64,000 nt of DNA. Source: Nocardiopsis kunsanensis DSM 44524 (GTDB lineage Bacteria; Actinomycetota; Actinomycetes; Streptosporangiales; Streptosporangiaceae). The DNA is taken from assembly GCF_000340965.1 (NCBI RefSeq), contig NZ_ANAY01000002.1:62001-126000 (forward strand), given 5' to 3'. The notes under the pieces were generated by a model. It was given only the letters and a program-made list of their open reading frames with translations, was not told the DNA's origin and searched no databases. Both the position numbers and the translations under genes were made by a program. Below are positions 7,801 through 16,409 of this stretch, piece after piece (the stretch's first letter is position 1; each line of letters begins with the position of its first letter).

Positions 7801-10800
7801 CGCCCGAGGCGTTGAGGGTGTGGGTGGTGACGGTCGTGGGCTCGTCCTTGCTGAAGTCGTACTCGAACCGCATCGAGGGAGAGGCGCCCCGGTCCCGGTT
7901 GCGGTCGGCCAGCCACACCTCGGTCGACCGGCCCAGGGGGTCGTAGGCCAGTTCCGTCCGGTTACCGTCGGCGTCGACCTCGGCGACCGGCTGGGACCGG
8001 GCGTCGAACTCCTCGATGGTGGTGTGGCCCAAGGGGTTGGTGGTTTCGACCTTCACGTCGTGTCCGCCGGGGTGCGCGGCTGTGTGCTCGGTGGTGGTCG
8101 TGTTTCCCTCGGCGTCGGTGACGGAGACGGCACGGCCGTAGTCGTCGAACTCCGATTCGGTCACCGTCCGGTACACGGGATCGTCCCCGTCGAAGTCCAC
8201 GGCCCGCTGGGTCCGGGTGGGCCGCCCGTGGGTGGGCTCGTCACCGAAGTCCCCTCCGTCGTAGAGGGTGCGCTCATCACTGATGAGGTCGTCGGGGTAG
8301 GAGGGCTCGTCCCCACAGGGCGAGGCCAGCTCCCGGGTCCGGGAGACCCGGTCCAGCAGGTGGTCGTCGGTGTTGCGTGCGTAGGTGGTCAGCGTGCACC
8401 GGTCATCGCCCTCCACGTCCACGTCACCGTGGTCGTGCACTGACTCGATCATCCCGTAGTCGTCGAAGGAGTTGACGGTCCGGCTCTGGCGGAACCCGCC
8501 GTCTTCGAGTGCGGTGTAGGTGTCGGTCTCTTCCGTCCCGGTCATGTGGGCGGCCAGGTCCCAGTCATGGGAGGTCTGGGCCGTCTCGTCCTTCCACGGT
8601 GTGGTGATGGTCTTGGAGACCACGTCCCCGTCCACACCGTCACGGACGATCACCTCGCGGGGCTGTCCGTTGAAGACCTCCTCGTCGTCCACACTGGCGC
8701 CCTCCGAGTCGGTGACCTGCACCGACCGGGTCCCACCATCGGGCAGACGGTCGCCGTCCATCCCCTGGTAGAACAGGTGCTCGGTCTCGGTCCGGACCTC
8801 GTCCTCGTGCCCGGTACGCACGATCACCCGGTCGAAGCCCCGCCACTGCGACCAGGTCAACCGGTCCTCGTCGGTGAACCCGTCCTCGTCCATGTACCGC
8901 CACGCAGGATCGCCCACGTAGTCGTAGCTGGTGACCTGGTCGGGCTGGCCGCCCACCAGGTCGACCTCGACCAGCTCGCTGACGGGATACTTGGCGAACC
9001 AGTCGGTGATCTCCTCCGCCCCCGGGTTGTGGGTGCGAACCACCGGATAACAGAGCTGGGTGTTCTCGTGCGCCTCCGGCAGGTCACCGGCCTCGCAGTC
9101 GGGTTCTTCGTAGTTGACGTCGACCTGGCCGCCGGACTCGGTGTAGACGGCGGTGACACGCCACTTGTTCATCGGCGCCAGGCCGTCGGTGGTGGAGTCG
9201 ACACGGTTGGGCATCGGCGTGCCGCCGAAGGTGATCGCCGGTTTGGTCTCGGTGTCACCCCCGGTGTGACCGGTGTGGGTGATCGATTCCAGCCACAGGG
9301 CCGGGTCGGTTCCGTCCCCGGGTTCGGGGAAGGCGTGTTCCAGCTCCCAGGAGTCCACGGTGGTGTACTCCTCACCGTCGTGGACCCGAGTGGTGACCTC
9401 CGTCAGCCGTTCGGTGGTCCAGAACGTCGGCGAGTGCTGTCCGGCACAGTCGTCCTCACAGGCCTGGTCCAACGGGGTGTCGGGCCAGTGTTCGGCGTTG
9501 CCTTCGTCCCGGTCGTCCTCGCTGCAGTCGAAGTCGTCGTCGGCCAGGCAGCGTTCGGTGACGGTGTAGTCCACGCGGGCCGGGGCGGTGGCGTGGGGAT
9601 CGTCCTCGCGCAGCCCGTACTCGGTCCGGCTCAAGTGGCCGCCCCGGTCGTAGGCGACCGGGTCGGAGTCGAAGTTGAGTCCGTAGTGGTTGGTCTCGGC
9701 CTCGTAGTAGTGGGCCAGGGCGTTGCCCTGCGCGTCGATCGCGTAGTCCAGGTTCCAGCGCCAAGCCTGGTCGCACCAGGCCTCGTCCAGGTCGGGGTCG
9801 TGGCAGGGGTCGCCCTCGTCGTCGCCGAAGACCGGCACGGTCCAGGCCGAGTCGGTCTCGGTGTCCTCGGAGGTGTGGCCGGGCAGTTGGTTGAGGCCGA
9901 AGTAGTACTGGGTGCCGTCGGTGGTGGTGACCTTCCAGTGCTCACCGTCGTCGTCGCCGTTGGTGGCCCCGGTCAGGCGTTCGACCTCGGCCCCGTCGTC
10001 GTTCTCGGGGGTCCACTCACCGTCGTCGTGGACCAGCTCGGTGGAACGCCCGCCCAGGTTGAGTACGGCGTTCTGGTGCGACCAGCACTGGTCCGGGATC
10101 TCGGTGTCCTCGTCCTGGCACGTGGCGTAGCGGCGTTCGATGTAGCCGGGGTGGTGGTCGAAGCCCTCACCGATCCAGGAGGTCTGGTTGTTGGTTGAGG
10201 AGGTGCGCCCGTCCACCGACTGGGAGGAGTAGGACAGGTTGATCTCCGGCTGCAGGCCGCCGGCCACGTTCGGCGTCGCCATTGGGTAGGACCAGGAGAA
10301 GTCTCCCGTCTGCGGGCCCACGTTCCATTCCGAGGAGGGGCTCAGCGAGGTCGCGGTGTAGTCGCCGTTGTCCTCCTCGCCGTCGCTGTCGGCGGCCGCG
10401 GCCAGCAGCGTCCCGTCGCTGGTGGCCGGGGCCACCGCGGTCAAGGCCTGGGCGTCGGTGTCGTTGCCGGAGTCCAACTCGAGGGTGGTCAAGCACCCCT
10501 CGCTGTGGCCGTCCCCGCAGTCGGCCAGGGCGATCAGGGACAGACGGGAACCGTAGTCGGCGCCGTAGGCGGTGGCGAAGCCGGAGTAATCCACCTCGAC
10601 CCGTACCGGGCCGGCCGTATCGACACCGTCGGTGCGCCTCAGACGCAGTACCAGGCCGGACAAGCCCAGCTCAGTGCTCTCGGCACGGTCGAGCACCTCC
10701 AGTTCGGCGGTACCGACCGGCTTTTCCTGGCTGGGTTCGTCCCGTTCGGCCGGGGTCTCTTCCTCCCTCTCTTCGGCCTCGTCCTCGGGGCCGGCTTCTT

Positions 10801-11386
10801 CGTCCCCTCCATCGGTACGGCCCTCAGAAGCGTCCCCGTCGCCGTCCTCTTCCGTGCGCTCGGTCTCCTCCTCGGGAATCTGCTCCTCGTCCCCGCTGCT
10901 GCCTTCTCCCGTTTCGCTGCCCTCGGAGTCCTCGGGTTCGGGTGTCCCGGGTTCCCGGGGCGAGCGACGCTCGTCCGCGGCCTCTTCCGGGAGGTTCTCC
11001 TCAGGGGCCGGTAGCGGGGACTCCCACCCCTCGAACTCGTCGCCCTCGACAGCCCCGATGCGCACCGGCGACTCCGTCACGGGGGCGCTGAGGGTACGCG
11101 GCTCCGCTGCTTCCAGATCGAAGGAGTGCGTTTGCTGTTCCGGCCATTCGGGCGGGTCGAGGGAGGTGACCGAAGCGTCGGCCACCGTGGTGTCGGCCTC
11201 GATCGCCTCCTGGGCGGCCGACCGACCGTCGACGGACTCGGTCTCGGCCACGTCCGGGCGGGTGTTGTAGGCGAGCGCGGAGGCAGGCACGGTCGAGACC
11301 AGCCCTCCCGCCATGAGCAATGCCAGGAAGGAGACCACGGGCTTCGTACCGCGGCTGTTCCGGGTGTTCTGGGGGATGTCAGACAC
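4877..11386 (-). CDS. RHS/YD-repeat polymorphic toxin
   Basis: A 2169-residue protein. Start is GTG at 11386 with AGGAGG seven bases upstream. An N-terminal hydrophobic segment (residues about 20-40, SFLALLMAGGLVS) suggests export. Residues about 120-235 are a Glu/Asp-rich linker. From about 355 (WNVGPQTGDFSWSYP) a SpvB/TcdB-like region begins, followed by YD repeats (for example ELAYDPLGRSTEVW, YTYDLLGRKIAEED) to the canonical core end RAYDADLGRFVSVDPLMD...NNSPATFGDPTGL near residue 1905. The tip has an 18-residue proline-rich repeat hinge, the NESTHQEATDPSFW segment, a hydrophobic pretoxin-like stretch (ALVLGLTCTACAVGVGIYSI) and an unrecognised 90-residue end. RHS cores form a shell that encloses the tip. 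The gene lies 84 nt downstream of the LamG/DNRLRE gene and they probably form one operon. Confidence 0.9.
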   Translation of the reverse strand: MSDIPQNTRNSRGTKPVVSFLALLMAGGLVSTVPASALAYNTRPDVAETESVDGRSAAQEAIEADTTVADASVTSLDPPEWPEQQTHSFDLEAAEPRTLSAPVTESPVRIGAVEGDEFEGWESPLPAPEENLPEEAADERRSPREPGTPEPEDSEGSETGEGSSGDEEQIPEEETERTEEDGDGDASEGRTDGGDEEAGPEDEAEEREEETPAERDEPSQEKPVGTAELEVLDRAESTELGLSGLVLRLRRTDGVDTAGPVRVEVDYSGFATAYGADYGSRLSLIALADCGDGHSEGCLTTLELDSGNDTDAQALTAVAPATSDGTLLAAAADSDGEEDNGDYTATSLSPSSEWNVGPQTGDFSWSYPMATPNVAGGLQPEINLSYSSQSVDGRTSSTNNQTSWIGEGFDHHPGYIERRYATCQDEDTEIPDQCWSHQNAVLNLGGRSTELVHDDGEWTPENDDGAEVERLTGATNGDDDGEHWKVTTTDGTQYYFGLNQLPGHTSEDTETDSAWTVPVFGDDEGDPCHDPDLDEAWCDQAWRWNLDYAIDAQGNALAHYYEAETNHYGLNFDSDPVAYDRGGHLSRTEYGLREDDPHATAPARVDYTVTERCLADDDFDCSEDDRDEGNAEHWPDTPLDQACEDDCAGQHSPTFWTTERLTEVTTRVHDGEEYTTVDSWELEHAFPEPGDGTDPALWLESITHTGHTGGDTETKPAITFGGTPMPNRVDSTTDGLAPMNKWRVTAVYTESGGQVDVNYEEPDCEAGDLPEAHENTQLCYPVVRTHNPGAEEITDWFAKYPVSELVEVDLVGGQPDQVTSYDYVGDPAWRYMDEDGFTDEDRLTWSQWRGFDRVIVRTGHEDEVRTETEHLFYQGMDGDRLPDGGTRSVQVTDSEGASVDDEEVFNGQPREVIVRDGVDGDVVSKTITTPWKDETAQTSHDWDLAAHMTGTEETDTYTALEDGGFRQSRTVNSFDDYGMIESVHDHGDVDVEGDDRCTLTTYARNTDDHLLDRVSRTRELASPCGDEPSYPDDLISDERTLYDGGDFGDEPTHGRPTRTQRAVDFDGDDPVYRTVTESEFDDYGRAVSVTDAEGNTTTTEHTAAHPGGHDVKVETTNPLGHTTIEEFDARSQPVAEVDADGNRTELAYDPLGRSTEVWLADRNRDRGASPSMRFEYDFSKDEPTTVTTHTLNASGDYTTSYQLLDGFLRERQTQEPAPGGGRVLTDVFYDTRGNTVIEREPYFNEEDPDGQLFVVDNHDEVPRWTRTVHDGADRATDEIAMSRGVEQWRTSTEHHGDRTLVTEPEGGTGTTTIIDVRGNTVEKRTHHGEEPEGEYDSTHYTYTPRDEMETVTDPGGNTWSYTYDLLGRKIAEEDPDTGTTTTVYDALDRPVQVTDARGESLYTVYDELGRRTELRQGGADGDLRASWEYDTVAVGEMTSSTRYEDGAEYTTEVLTYDDLSRPVNRAFHIPDSEGELAGSYLFRTSFNPDGSVRSTRMPGAGALPTEIVVNSYDDLGNLTELAGNERIITDASYSKIGNLVQREFSRGVLGASDTWQTFDFDEKTNRLDMASVVHEVGDGSLSTQHYDYDDRGNLLRINDEPTAEERADDVQCFDYDHLRRLDQVWTPDATGEEACAAEPDAQELGGASPYWHSFTYDEAGNRVEEVQHGPSGDITRSYSSPEEGEGPAHAVSEVSEDGVAGESTHSYDYDAAGNMVSRTGGDRDQVLEWGPEGKLVRVTEGSESTEYVYDAEGERLLRRADGATTLYLPGMEVTWDSAEDTEEATRYFGHADETVAVRENDGSLSWSFSDQHNTGQIAVDAHGGEVAQRWMTVFGQDRGTEGVWPGERGFVDGTVDESTGLTQLGERAYDADLGRFVSVDPLMDLADAQTMNGYAYSNNSPATFGDPTGLSWHPARGYAPMPDYGSLPSPHPARGYAPMPNYGSLPSPHPARGFAPPTPNVQRAFNASIDTPSSSPTRSYTSHTVSSQESALNESTHQEATDPSFWESAGNWVKERYTTDDGWNWGNIGDDAALVLGLTCTACAVGVGIYSIGRGVMKMGSGNASAGAWDIAGAIVPGGLGKLVGRGGRSISELVHQARVAKNPKGVPGAGTQNRRARQQSSAKNRRDSAMASSMGSHVGSISGYAFNARSAAVAYADPGSNNSSWHGF
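5524..5650 (-). repeat. Tandem 54-bp repeat encoding a proline-rich hinge
   Basis: About 2.4 copies of a 54-bp unit encode HPARGYAPMPDYGSLPSP, HPARGYAPMPNYGSLPSP and then HPARGFAPP. It starts immediately after the RHS core end (DPTGLSW) and so forms the flexible joint between core and toxin. Repeats in this position can expand or contract in frame. A decayed version is present at about 2930-3005 in the orphan tip. Confidence 0.85.
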
Positions 11387-11470
11387 AGGTGAACCTCCTG
11401 CTCGGCGGGGTACGGCCCTGCCGGGCAGACCATGTGGGGGATACGGGGGATTCTGGGGGAAAGGAAAACC

Positions 11471-14400
11471 TCAGGGCAGGGGAAGGCTCCCCTCGTACAC
11501 TCGGGCGATATCGGCCTCGGTGAGGACCCCTTGATACAGGTGTACGTCGCTGACGTCGCCGGCCCAGGAGTCGGCGAATGCCTCCTCGAAACGGGAACCG
11601 CCGATCACGGTCGAACCGTCAGCGTTCCAGGCCTCGGGCACCTGCGCACTGCCGTGTTCTGCCCCGTCCACGAAAAGCCGCACCCGGCCCTGTGAATGGT
11701 CATAGGTCGCCGCCAGGTGGGTCCAACGGCCGAACTCGGGGGCATGGTCCGAAAGCGCACGGTGCCACCCCGGAGCACCCGTCTCGTCCTCGGGCGGGAG
11801 CTTCATCACCCAGTTGTCCCAGTCGTAGGAATACTGGTAACTGAGGTAGAAGGCGCTGTGGTCGTTCCCGTTCTGTGCCACCGCCGTGGCGTTGTGTCCG
11901 ACCTCGTCCAGACGCACCCACGCGGCCACACTGTAACTGCGGTCGGTGCGCACCACGGGCTGCCCGGTGGTGAGGTGCTCCTCCTCTGCCGCATCCAACC
12001 GCACGCCGGGCGCCAGGGTGACGTCGTTGACGGCCTGGCCCCACGCACCTTCGGGATCGGCGTGCAACGTGGCGTCCAGGCCGTGGTCGGAGGAGTCGGC
12101 GGCCACCGTTCCCTCGGTCTCGTCCAGTCTCCAGCGGCCCTCCAGAGCCGCCGGACGGTTCGCAAGCTCCCAGACCTGCGAACGCGCGCCGTCCTCCTCG
12201 TGCAGGACCTCATCGGTGACCACCCGGTCCCAGACCCGCACGTCGTCGATGGCGCCGGGCCAGGTGCCGATGTGCTCGCCGTGGTACCTGGCACCGCTGA
12301 TGACGAAGTCGCCCTCGGCGTTCCACGGGCTCTTCTGGACCGCGCTGTCCTGCTCGACACCGTCCACGTACAGGGTCAGCTCCCCGGTCTCGGGATCGTG
12401 TGTGCCCAAGAGGTGGGTCCACACCCCCGGTTCGGCCACCGCGGTGGACAGGGCACGGTGGTCGACCTGTGTGTCATCGGTGTCCTCGGGCGCCTGTTTG
12501 AACACCCACCGACCCTCGTCGACGTGCTGATAACCCAGGTAGAAGCCGCTGTTACGGTCGCCGTCCTGGGCCACCGCGGCCAGGTTCTCGGTCGCACCTT
12601 CTTTCAACTTCACCCAGGCCGACACCGAGAGCGCTCCACCGGTATCGACCACGGGCCCGTCAGTGCGCAGATGGCCATCCTGCTCAGGACGCACCGCAGT
12701 ACCCTCCAGACGGTACGAATCTCCGGTGTGCTCGCCCACACGGCCCCGGGTCCATTCGATGTCCCCGTCCGCCTCGGCGACACGCTCGGGGTCCATGGAG
12801 TCCACAGCGGTACTGCCCTCGCCTTCGTCCAGACCGAAGTGCGCGACCGGGTCGCTGGGCGGTGCGGCCGTGAACAGGTACACCAGCTCGCATTCGGAGG
12901 AGTTTCCGTAGGCGTCCACACTGCGCGCGTGGATCAGGTTGGAGCCGTCCCGGGACGGGGTGATCGGTACAGCCGCCTCGGCGCCGGGTTCGTCCAATTC
13001 GACCTCGGTGGAGCAGGAGGCATCGTTGAGGCTGTAGTGGTAAGCGGTGGCGTCCTCGAAACCGTTGTTGGCGAAGGTGAACTCGCCCGTGCGCCCCACC
13101 GAACCATGGGCCTGGTCACCCTCGGGATAGTCCGTGGAAGTGACGCCGGGGCCGGTGTCGGGTTTGGTGGTGTCGATCTCGACGTAGCACCAGTCCGACC
13201 ACGGGCCCCAGTCCGATTGGTCGTGGCCGCGGGCCCGGTAGGCCAGAAGTTCGTTCTCCGGCAGGTCGGTGGCGGTCACCGAACGCTCGCTGCCCTCGGG
13301 CCAGGTGTCCACGGTCGTATGGGCCGAGTCCGCAGAACCCAGGGTCTCGTCCGCACCGTCGATCTTCCACTCGAACCGGCCGGCGACCTGCTGACCCACC
13401 CAGTAGGAATCCCGGTCGCGGATCTGCGCCGACAGGGTCAGGGCGGTGTCGTTGACCAACCGCGGGTCCCCGGAGTCGGTGGAACACACCCCGCCCAGGG
13501 AGTCGAAGACCGTGTCGGTGTCCACGTCGTGGGGCGGGTGGTTGTAGTCCACCACCAGCACCGGCGGGGTGTCGCTGGTGTCGATGCGCCGCCAAGCGGT
13601 GGTGCCCGACTCGTCCCTCTCCTTCAGGCGGAGGTTGATGTGGGAGGCATCGTTGTCCAGTCCCCACTGGTAGGCGTCGGTGGCGTCGAACTCCACACCG
13701 CTGCTGGAAGGGCATTGCGCCCACCCACCGGTGACGTTCTGGGTGTCCTGGTGTTCACGGACCGTGGGTTGGTTGTTCCACGTGGTGCTGCCGTCGAAGG
13801 CGTCGGTCCGGTGCAGCTGGATGTGGGAGTCGCTGTTGCAGTCGTAGGCCCACTCCACTTCGGTGCGCAGCGTGGCCGACTCGATGATGGTGTTCGGGTG
13901 CTCGGTGCGGCCCATGACGGTGAACTGGAACAAGGCCCGACGGGTATACACCCGGTCCCACTCCACTCGTCCCACGCCGACCGACTCGACCGAAGGGTTG
14001 TAGTAGGCCTGGTTCGCAAACGCGCGGTCGACGTAGGCCCAGTTGGGGCGGCTCGCGCTGACCGAGGGGTCGATGTGGACCGGGAACTCGGTTGCCTCGT
14101 CGAAGAGCATGTCCCGGTCCGGCACCAGACTGATGGTGTCGACCTCCAGCTCGGTCTCCACCAGCTCTGTGCGCGCGCCGGTGGTCGGAGCCCGCAGAGG
14201 GTCCTCGCCCCGGGCCTGGTCCTGTCCGGTCGAGTCCCACATCGCCGGGGCCTGGATCGAGAAGACACTCTGCTCGCCCTCGTCGCCGAGCGCCTCCAGA
14301 TTGCCGTGCTCGTCCATGTTCACACTCACCCCGTGGGCAGCCAGCCCCAGTTCGAGTTCGGCCAGCTCCGGTTGTTCGGCGGCCTGCCGGGTGTGTACGA

Positions 14401-14950
14401 CCAGGACCTGGGTGAAGCCCTCGGCGCCGGCGGTCAGGACCAGGTCCACGTCCGGCAGCACGTCGGGATAGGTCGCCTGGTCCCCGTCCAGCTCGGGTTC
14501 GGGCAGGTCGGCGATCCATTCCAGCTCCACGCTGTTGGTTCCCACCCCGATACTCGCCATGGCCGCGTCGCCTCCGCCGGAGAAGGCGATGTCCATGCCG
14601 GCGGCCCGTGGACGAACGGTTCCGTCCTCGGCGGGGACGAGGGTGGTATCGATGTCCGACCACCCCTCGTCGGAGCGCACCCGTACCGGCTGGGCGTGGG
14701 TCTGCATGGTCAGGGTGCCGTCGGGGTTGGCGAAGTGCCGGGTCTTCTCGTCGGTGAGCCCGGAGATCTCGACCGGCTCGCCGGTCTGCTCCGCGAGGGC
14801 GCGGGCCTCACTCTCGCCGATCTCTCCGTCGGGGGGACCGGTCGGAGGGTCTTCGTCCTCGTCGGCCGCGACGGGCGGGGCGAACAGCAGGGACAGGGTC
14901 AGCGCAGCAGCGGTCGGGACCGCCGTCGCACGGGTCAGGGAACGACGCAT
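11471..14950 (-). CDS. Secreted LamG/DNRLRE protein preceding the RHS toxin
   Basis: A 1159-residue protein. The ATG at 14950 is chosen because it starts a clean signal peptide (MRRSLTRATAVPTAAALTLS...APPVAADEDED); the frame stays open further upstream without protein-like sequence. Residues about 35-300 resemble the N-terminal part of wapA/RHS secreted proteins (GWSDIDTTLVPAEDG). A DNRLRE beta-sandwich follows at about 310-468 (from DRAFANQAYYNPS to TAWRRIDTSDTPPVLVVDYN). Two LamG/concanavalin-like jelly rolls cover about 703-905 (VAHFGLDEGEGSTAVDS) and 937-1155 (GRWRLDETEGTVAADSSD). Such modules bind carbohydrate or other surface ligands. It ends 84 nt before the RHS gene and is likely its exported partner or the separated N-terminal half of the same delivery system. 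Confidence 0.85.
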   Translation of the reverse strand: MRRSLTRATAVPTAAALTLSLLFAPPVAADEDEDPPTGPPDGEIGESEARALAEQTGEPVEISGLTDEKTRHFANPDGTLTMQTHAQPVRVRSDEGWSDIDTTLVPAEDGTVRPRAAGMDIAFSGGGDAAMASIGVGTNSVELEWIADLPEPELDGDQATYPDVLPDVDLVLTAGAEGFTQVLVVHTRQAAEQPELAELELGLAAHGVSVNMDEHGNLEALGDEGEQSVFSIQAPAMWDSTGQDQARGEDPLRAPTTGARTELVETELEVDTISLVPDRDMLFDEATEFPVHIDPSVSASRPNWAYVDRAFANQAYYNPSVESVGVGRVEWDRVYTRRALFQFTVMGRTEHPNTIIESATLRTEVEWAYDCNSDSHIQLHRTDAFDGSTTWNNQPTVREHQDTQNVTGGWAQCPSSSGVEFDATDAYQWGLDNDASHINLRLKERDESGTTAWRRIDTSDTPPVLVVDYNHPPHDVDTDTVFDSLGGVCSTDSGDPRLVNDTALTLSAQIRDRDSYWVGQQVAGRFEWKIDGADETLGSADSAHTTVDTWPEGSERSVTATDLPENELLAYRARGHDQSDWGPWSDWCYVEIDTTKPDTGPGVTSTDYPEGDQAHGSVGRTGEFTFANNGFEDATAYHYSLNDASCSTEVELDEPGAEAAVPITPSRDGSNLIHARSVDAYGNSSECELVYLFTAAPPSDPVAHFGLDEGEGSTAVDSMDPERVAEADGDIEWTRGRVGEHTGDSYRLEGTAVRPEQDGHLRTDGPVVDTGGALSVSAWVKLKEGATENLAAVAQDGDRNSGFYLGYQHVDEGRWVFKQAPEDTDDTQVDHRALSTAVAEPGVWTHLLGTHDPETGELTLYVDGVEQDSAVQKSPWNAEGDFVISGARYHGEHIGTWPGAIDDVRVWDRVVTDEVLHEEDGARSQVWELANRPAALEGRWRLDETEGTVAADSSDHGLDATLHADPEGAWGQAVNDVTLAPGVRLDAAEEEHLTTGQPVVRTDRSYSVAAWVRLDEVGHNATAVAQNGNDHSAFYLSYQYSYDWDNWVMKLPPEDETGAPGWHRALSDHAPEFGRWTHLAATYDHSQGRVRLFVDGAEHGSAQVPEAWNADGSTVIGGSRFEEAFADSWAGDVSDVHLYQGVLTEADIARVYEGSLPLP

Positions 14951-15230
14951 GGGGGATGCCTGTTCGGTTGTACGTCGGCCCCGCACCGGTTGGACACGGG
15001 GTACCGGAACTGTCGGGCCATCCAACGTGATGCCGAAATGCTCCGCAACCGGCCGGAGAGCACCCCAGAAGCCGACATCCCCACCAAACAGGGCATGCGC
15101 CAGATAAACATCAGGGGCCACATCCGGCCACTTCCATCCCGCAGGTGCATGCCCCTCCCGGGCGCCCGCTCCCGCCCCTGCGGCCCGGATGCGGTCCGCA
15201 GCGGGTGGAGGAACCGGGGCAGGGGACGGG

Positions 15231-15268
15231 CGCGGCGGGGCCGGCCACCGTGGTGGGGGCCCGCCGCG
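15231..15268 (-). terminator. Hairpin after metX
   Basis: CGCGGCGGG (15231-15239) pairs with CCCGCCGCG (15260-15268), a 9-bp GC stem lying 4 bases beyond the metX stop in the direction of transcription. The decayed metX copy at 1366-1445 has lost this stem. Confidence 0.6.
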
Positions 15269-15272
15269 CCCG

Positions 15273-16409
15273 TCAGTCCTGTTCGGCCAGGAGCTCGTCG
15301 ATCAGCGCGCTCACCTGGTCGGTCTGGACGAGGAAACCGTCGTGGCCGTGCGGTGACACGATGACCCGTGCCCGCCCGGGAACGGGCAGATGAGCGGCGA
15401 TCTCCTCCTGCTGCGCCAACGGGTAGAGATGGTCGCTGCTCACCCCCGCGACCATGGTCCGTTCGGGCAGCCGTTTCAGGGCTTCGGCCGTACCGCCCCG
15501 GCCCCGCCCCACGTCGTGGTCGTTCATCGCCTCGGTCAGCAGGACGTAGCTGGCCGGGTCGAAGCGGCGGGAGAGCTTGCGCGCGTGGTGGTCGAGGTAG
15601 GACTCCACCGCGTACCGGCCGCCGGACCTGGGGTCCTCACCCTCCTGGGGGAGGCGGCCGAAGCGTTCGTCGAACTCGTCGGCGCCCCGGTAGGTGATGT
15701 GCGCGATCCGGCGTGCCACACCCAGCCCGGCGTCCGGGGAACGGCCGGTGTCGTGGTAGTCGCCGCCGCACCAGTCCGGGTCGTTGCGGATGGCGTGCAA
15801 CTGGGGCGAGGCCCAGGCGATCTGCCAGGCGGACGTGGCCGTCGGACAGGCCAGGGCCATGAGCCGGCGGACACGCTCGGGGAAGGTCGCCGCCCACTCC
15901 AGGGCACGCATGCCGCCCATGGAACCACCGATCACCGCCGCCCAGGAACCGATCCCCAGGGCGTCGGCCAGCGCCTCCTCGGCATGCACCGTGTCACGGA
16001 TGGTGATGCGCGGGAACCGGCTCCCCCAGGCCTTTCCGTCCTGAGCGGGGCTGGAGGGTCCTGTGGTCCCCTGGCAACCGCCCAGCACGTTGGGCGCCAC
16101 CACGAAGTACTTGTCGGTGTCCAGGGCCAGCCCCGGGCCGACCAGCCCCTCCCACCAGCCGGGGCTGGGGTGTCCGGGCCCCTCCGGGCCGGTGACGTGG
16201 GAGTCGCCGGTGAGGGCGTGCAGCACGAGAATCCCGTTGGTGCCGTGCGCGTCGGGCTCGCCCCAGGTCTGGTAGGCGATCCGCACATCGGGCAGGACCT
16301 CGCCCGACTCCAGTTCCAGGGGCGTGTCCAGTTCGAGCAGGCGCCGCTCGCCCACGGGGTCGCCGTCCCGCCACCCACCGGTGGCGGGACGGCTGGGAGT
16401 CTCGCTCAC
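15273..16409 (-). CDS. metX: Homoserine O-acetyltransferase
   Basis: A 378-residue alpha/beta hydrolase of the MetX family. Visible motifs are LHALTGDSHVTGP, the nucleophile elbow GGSMGGMRALEWA (catalytic Ser), and the C-terminal Asp and His in GVSSDHLYPLAQQ and SPHGHDGFLVQ. It transfers acetyl from acetyl-CoA to homoserine, the committed step of methionine synthesis. The GTG start overlaps the metY stop by 4 nt (GTGA), so the two are translationally coupled. Length is normal. The extreme 3' end is the sequence duplicated at 1366-1445. Confidence 0.95.
   Translation of the reverse strand: MSETPSRPATGGWRDGDPVGERRLLELDTPLELESGEVLPDVRIAYQTWGEPDAHGTNGILVLHALTGDSHVTGPEGPGHPSPGWWEGLVGPGLALDTDKYFVVAPNVLGGCQGTTGPSSPAQDGKAWGSRFPRITIRDTVHAEEALADALGIGSWAAVIGGSMGGMRALEWAATFPERVRRLMALACPTATSAWQIAWASPQLHAIRNDPDWCGGDYHDTGRSPDAGLGVARRIAHITYRGADEFDERFGRLPQEGEDPRSGGRYAVESYLDHHARKLSRRFDPASYVLLTEAMNDHDVGRGRGGTAEALKRLPERTMVAGVSSDHLYPLAQQEEIAAHLPVPGRARVIVSPHGHDGFLVQTDQVSALIDELLAEQD

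Noticed and set aside
5396-10198. Long plus-strand frames (1015 and 550 residues) across the RHS gene
   Set aside because: They are shadows of the RHS reading frame; composition is biased and no domain is visible.
11696-15364. 1222-residue open frame antisense to the LamG/DNRLRE gene
   Set aside because: Long antisense frames are common in GC-rich genes. It has V/G/L/R-rich composition without motifs, while the minus-strand frame has clear domains.
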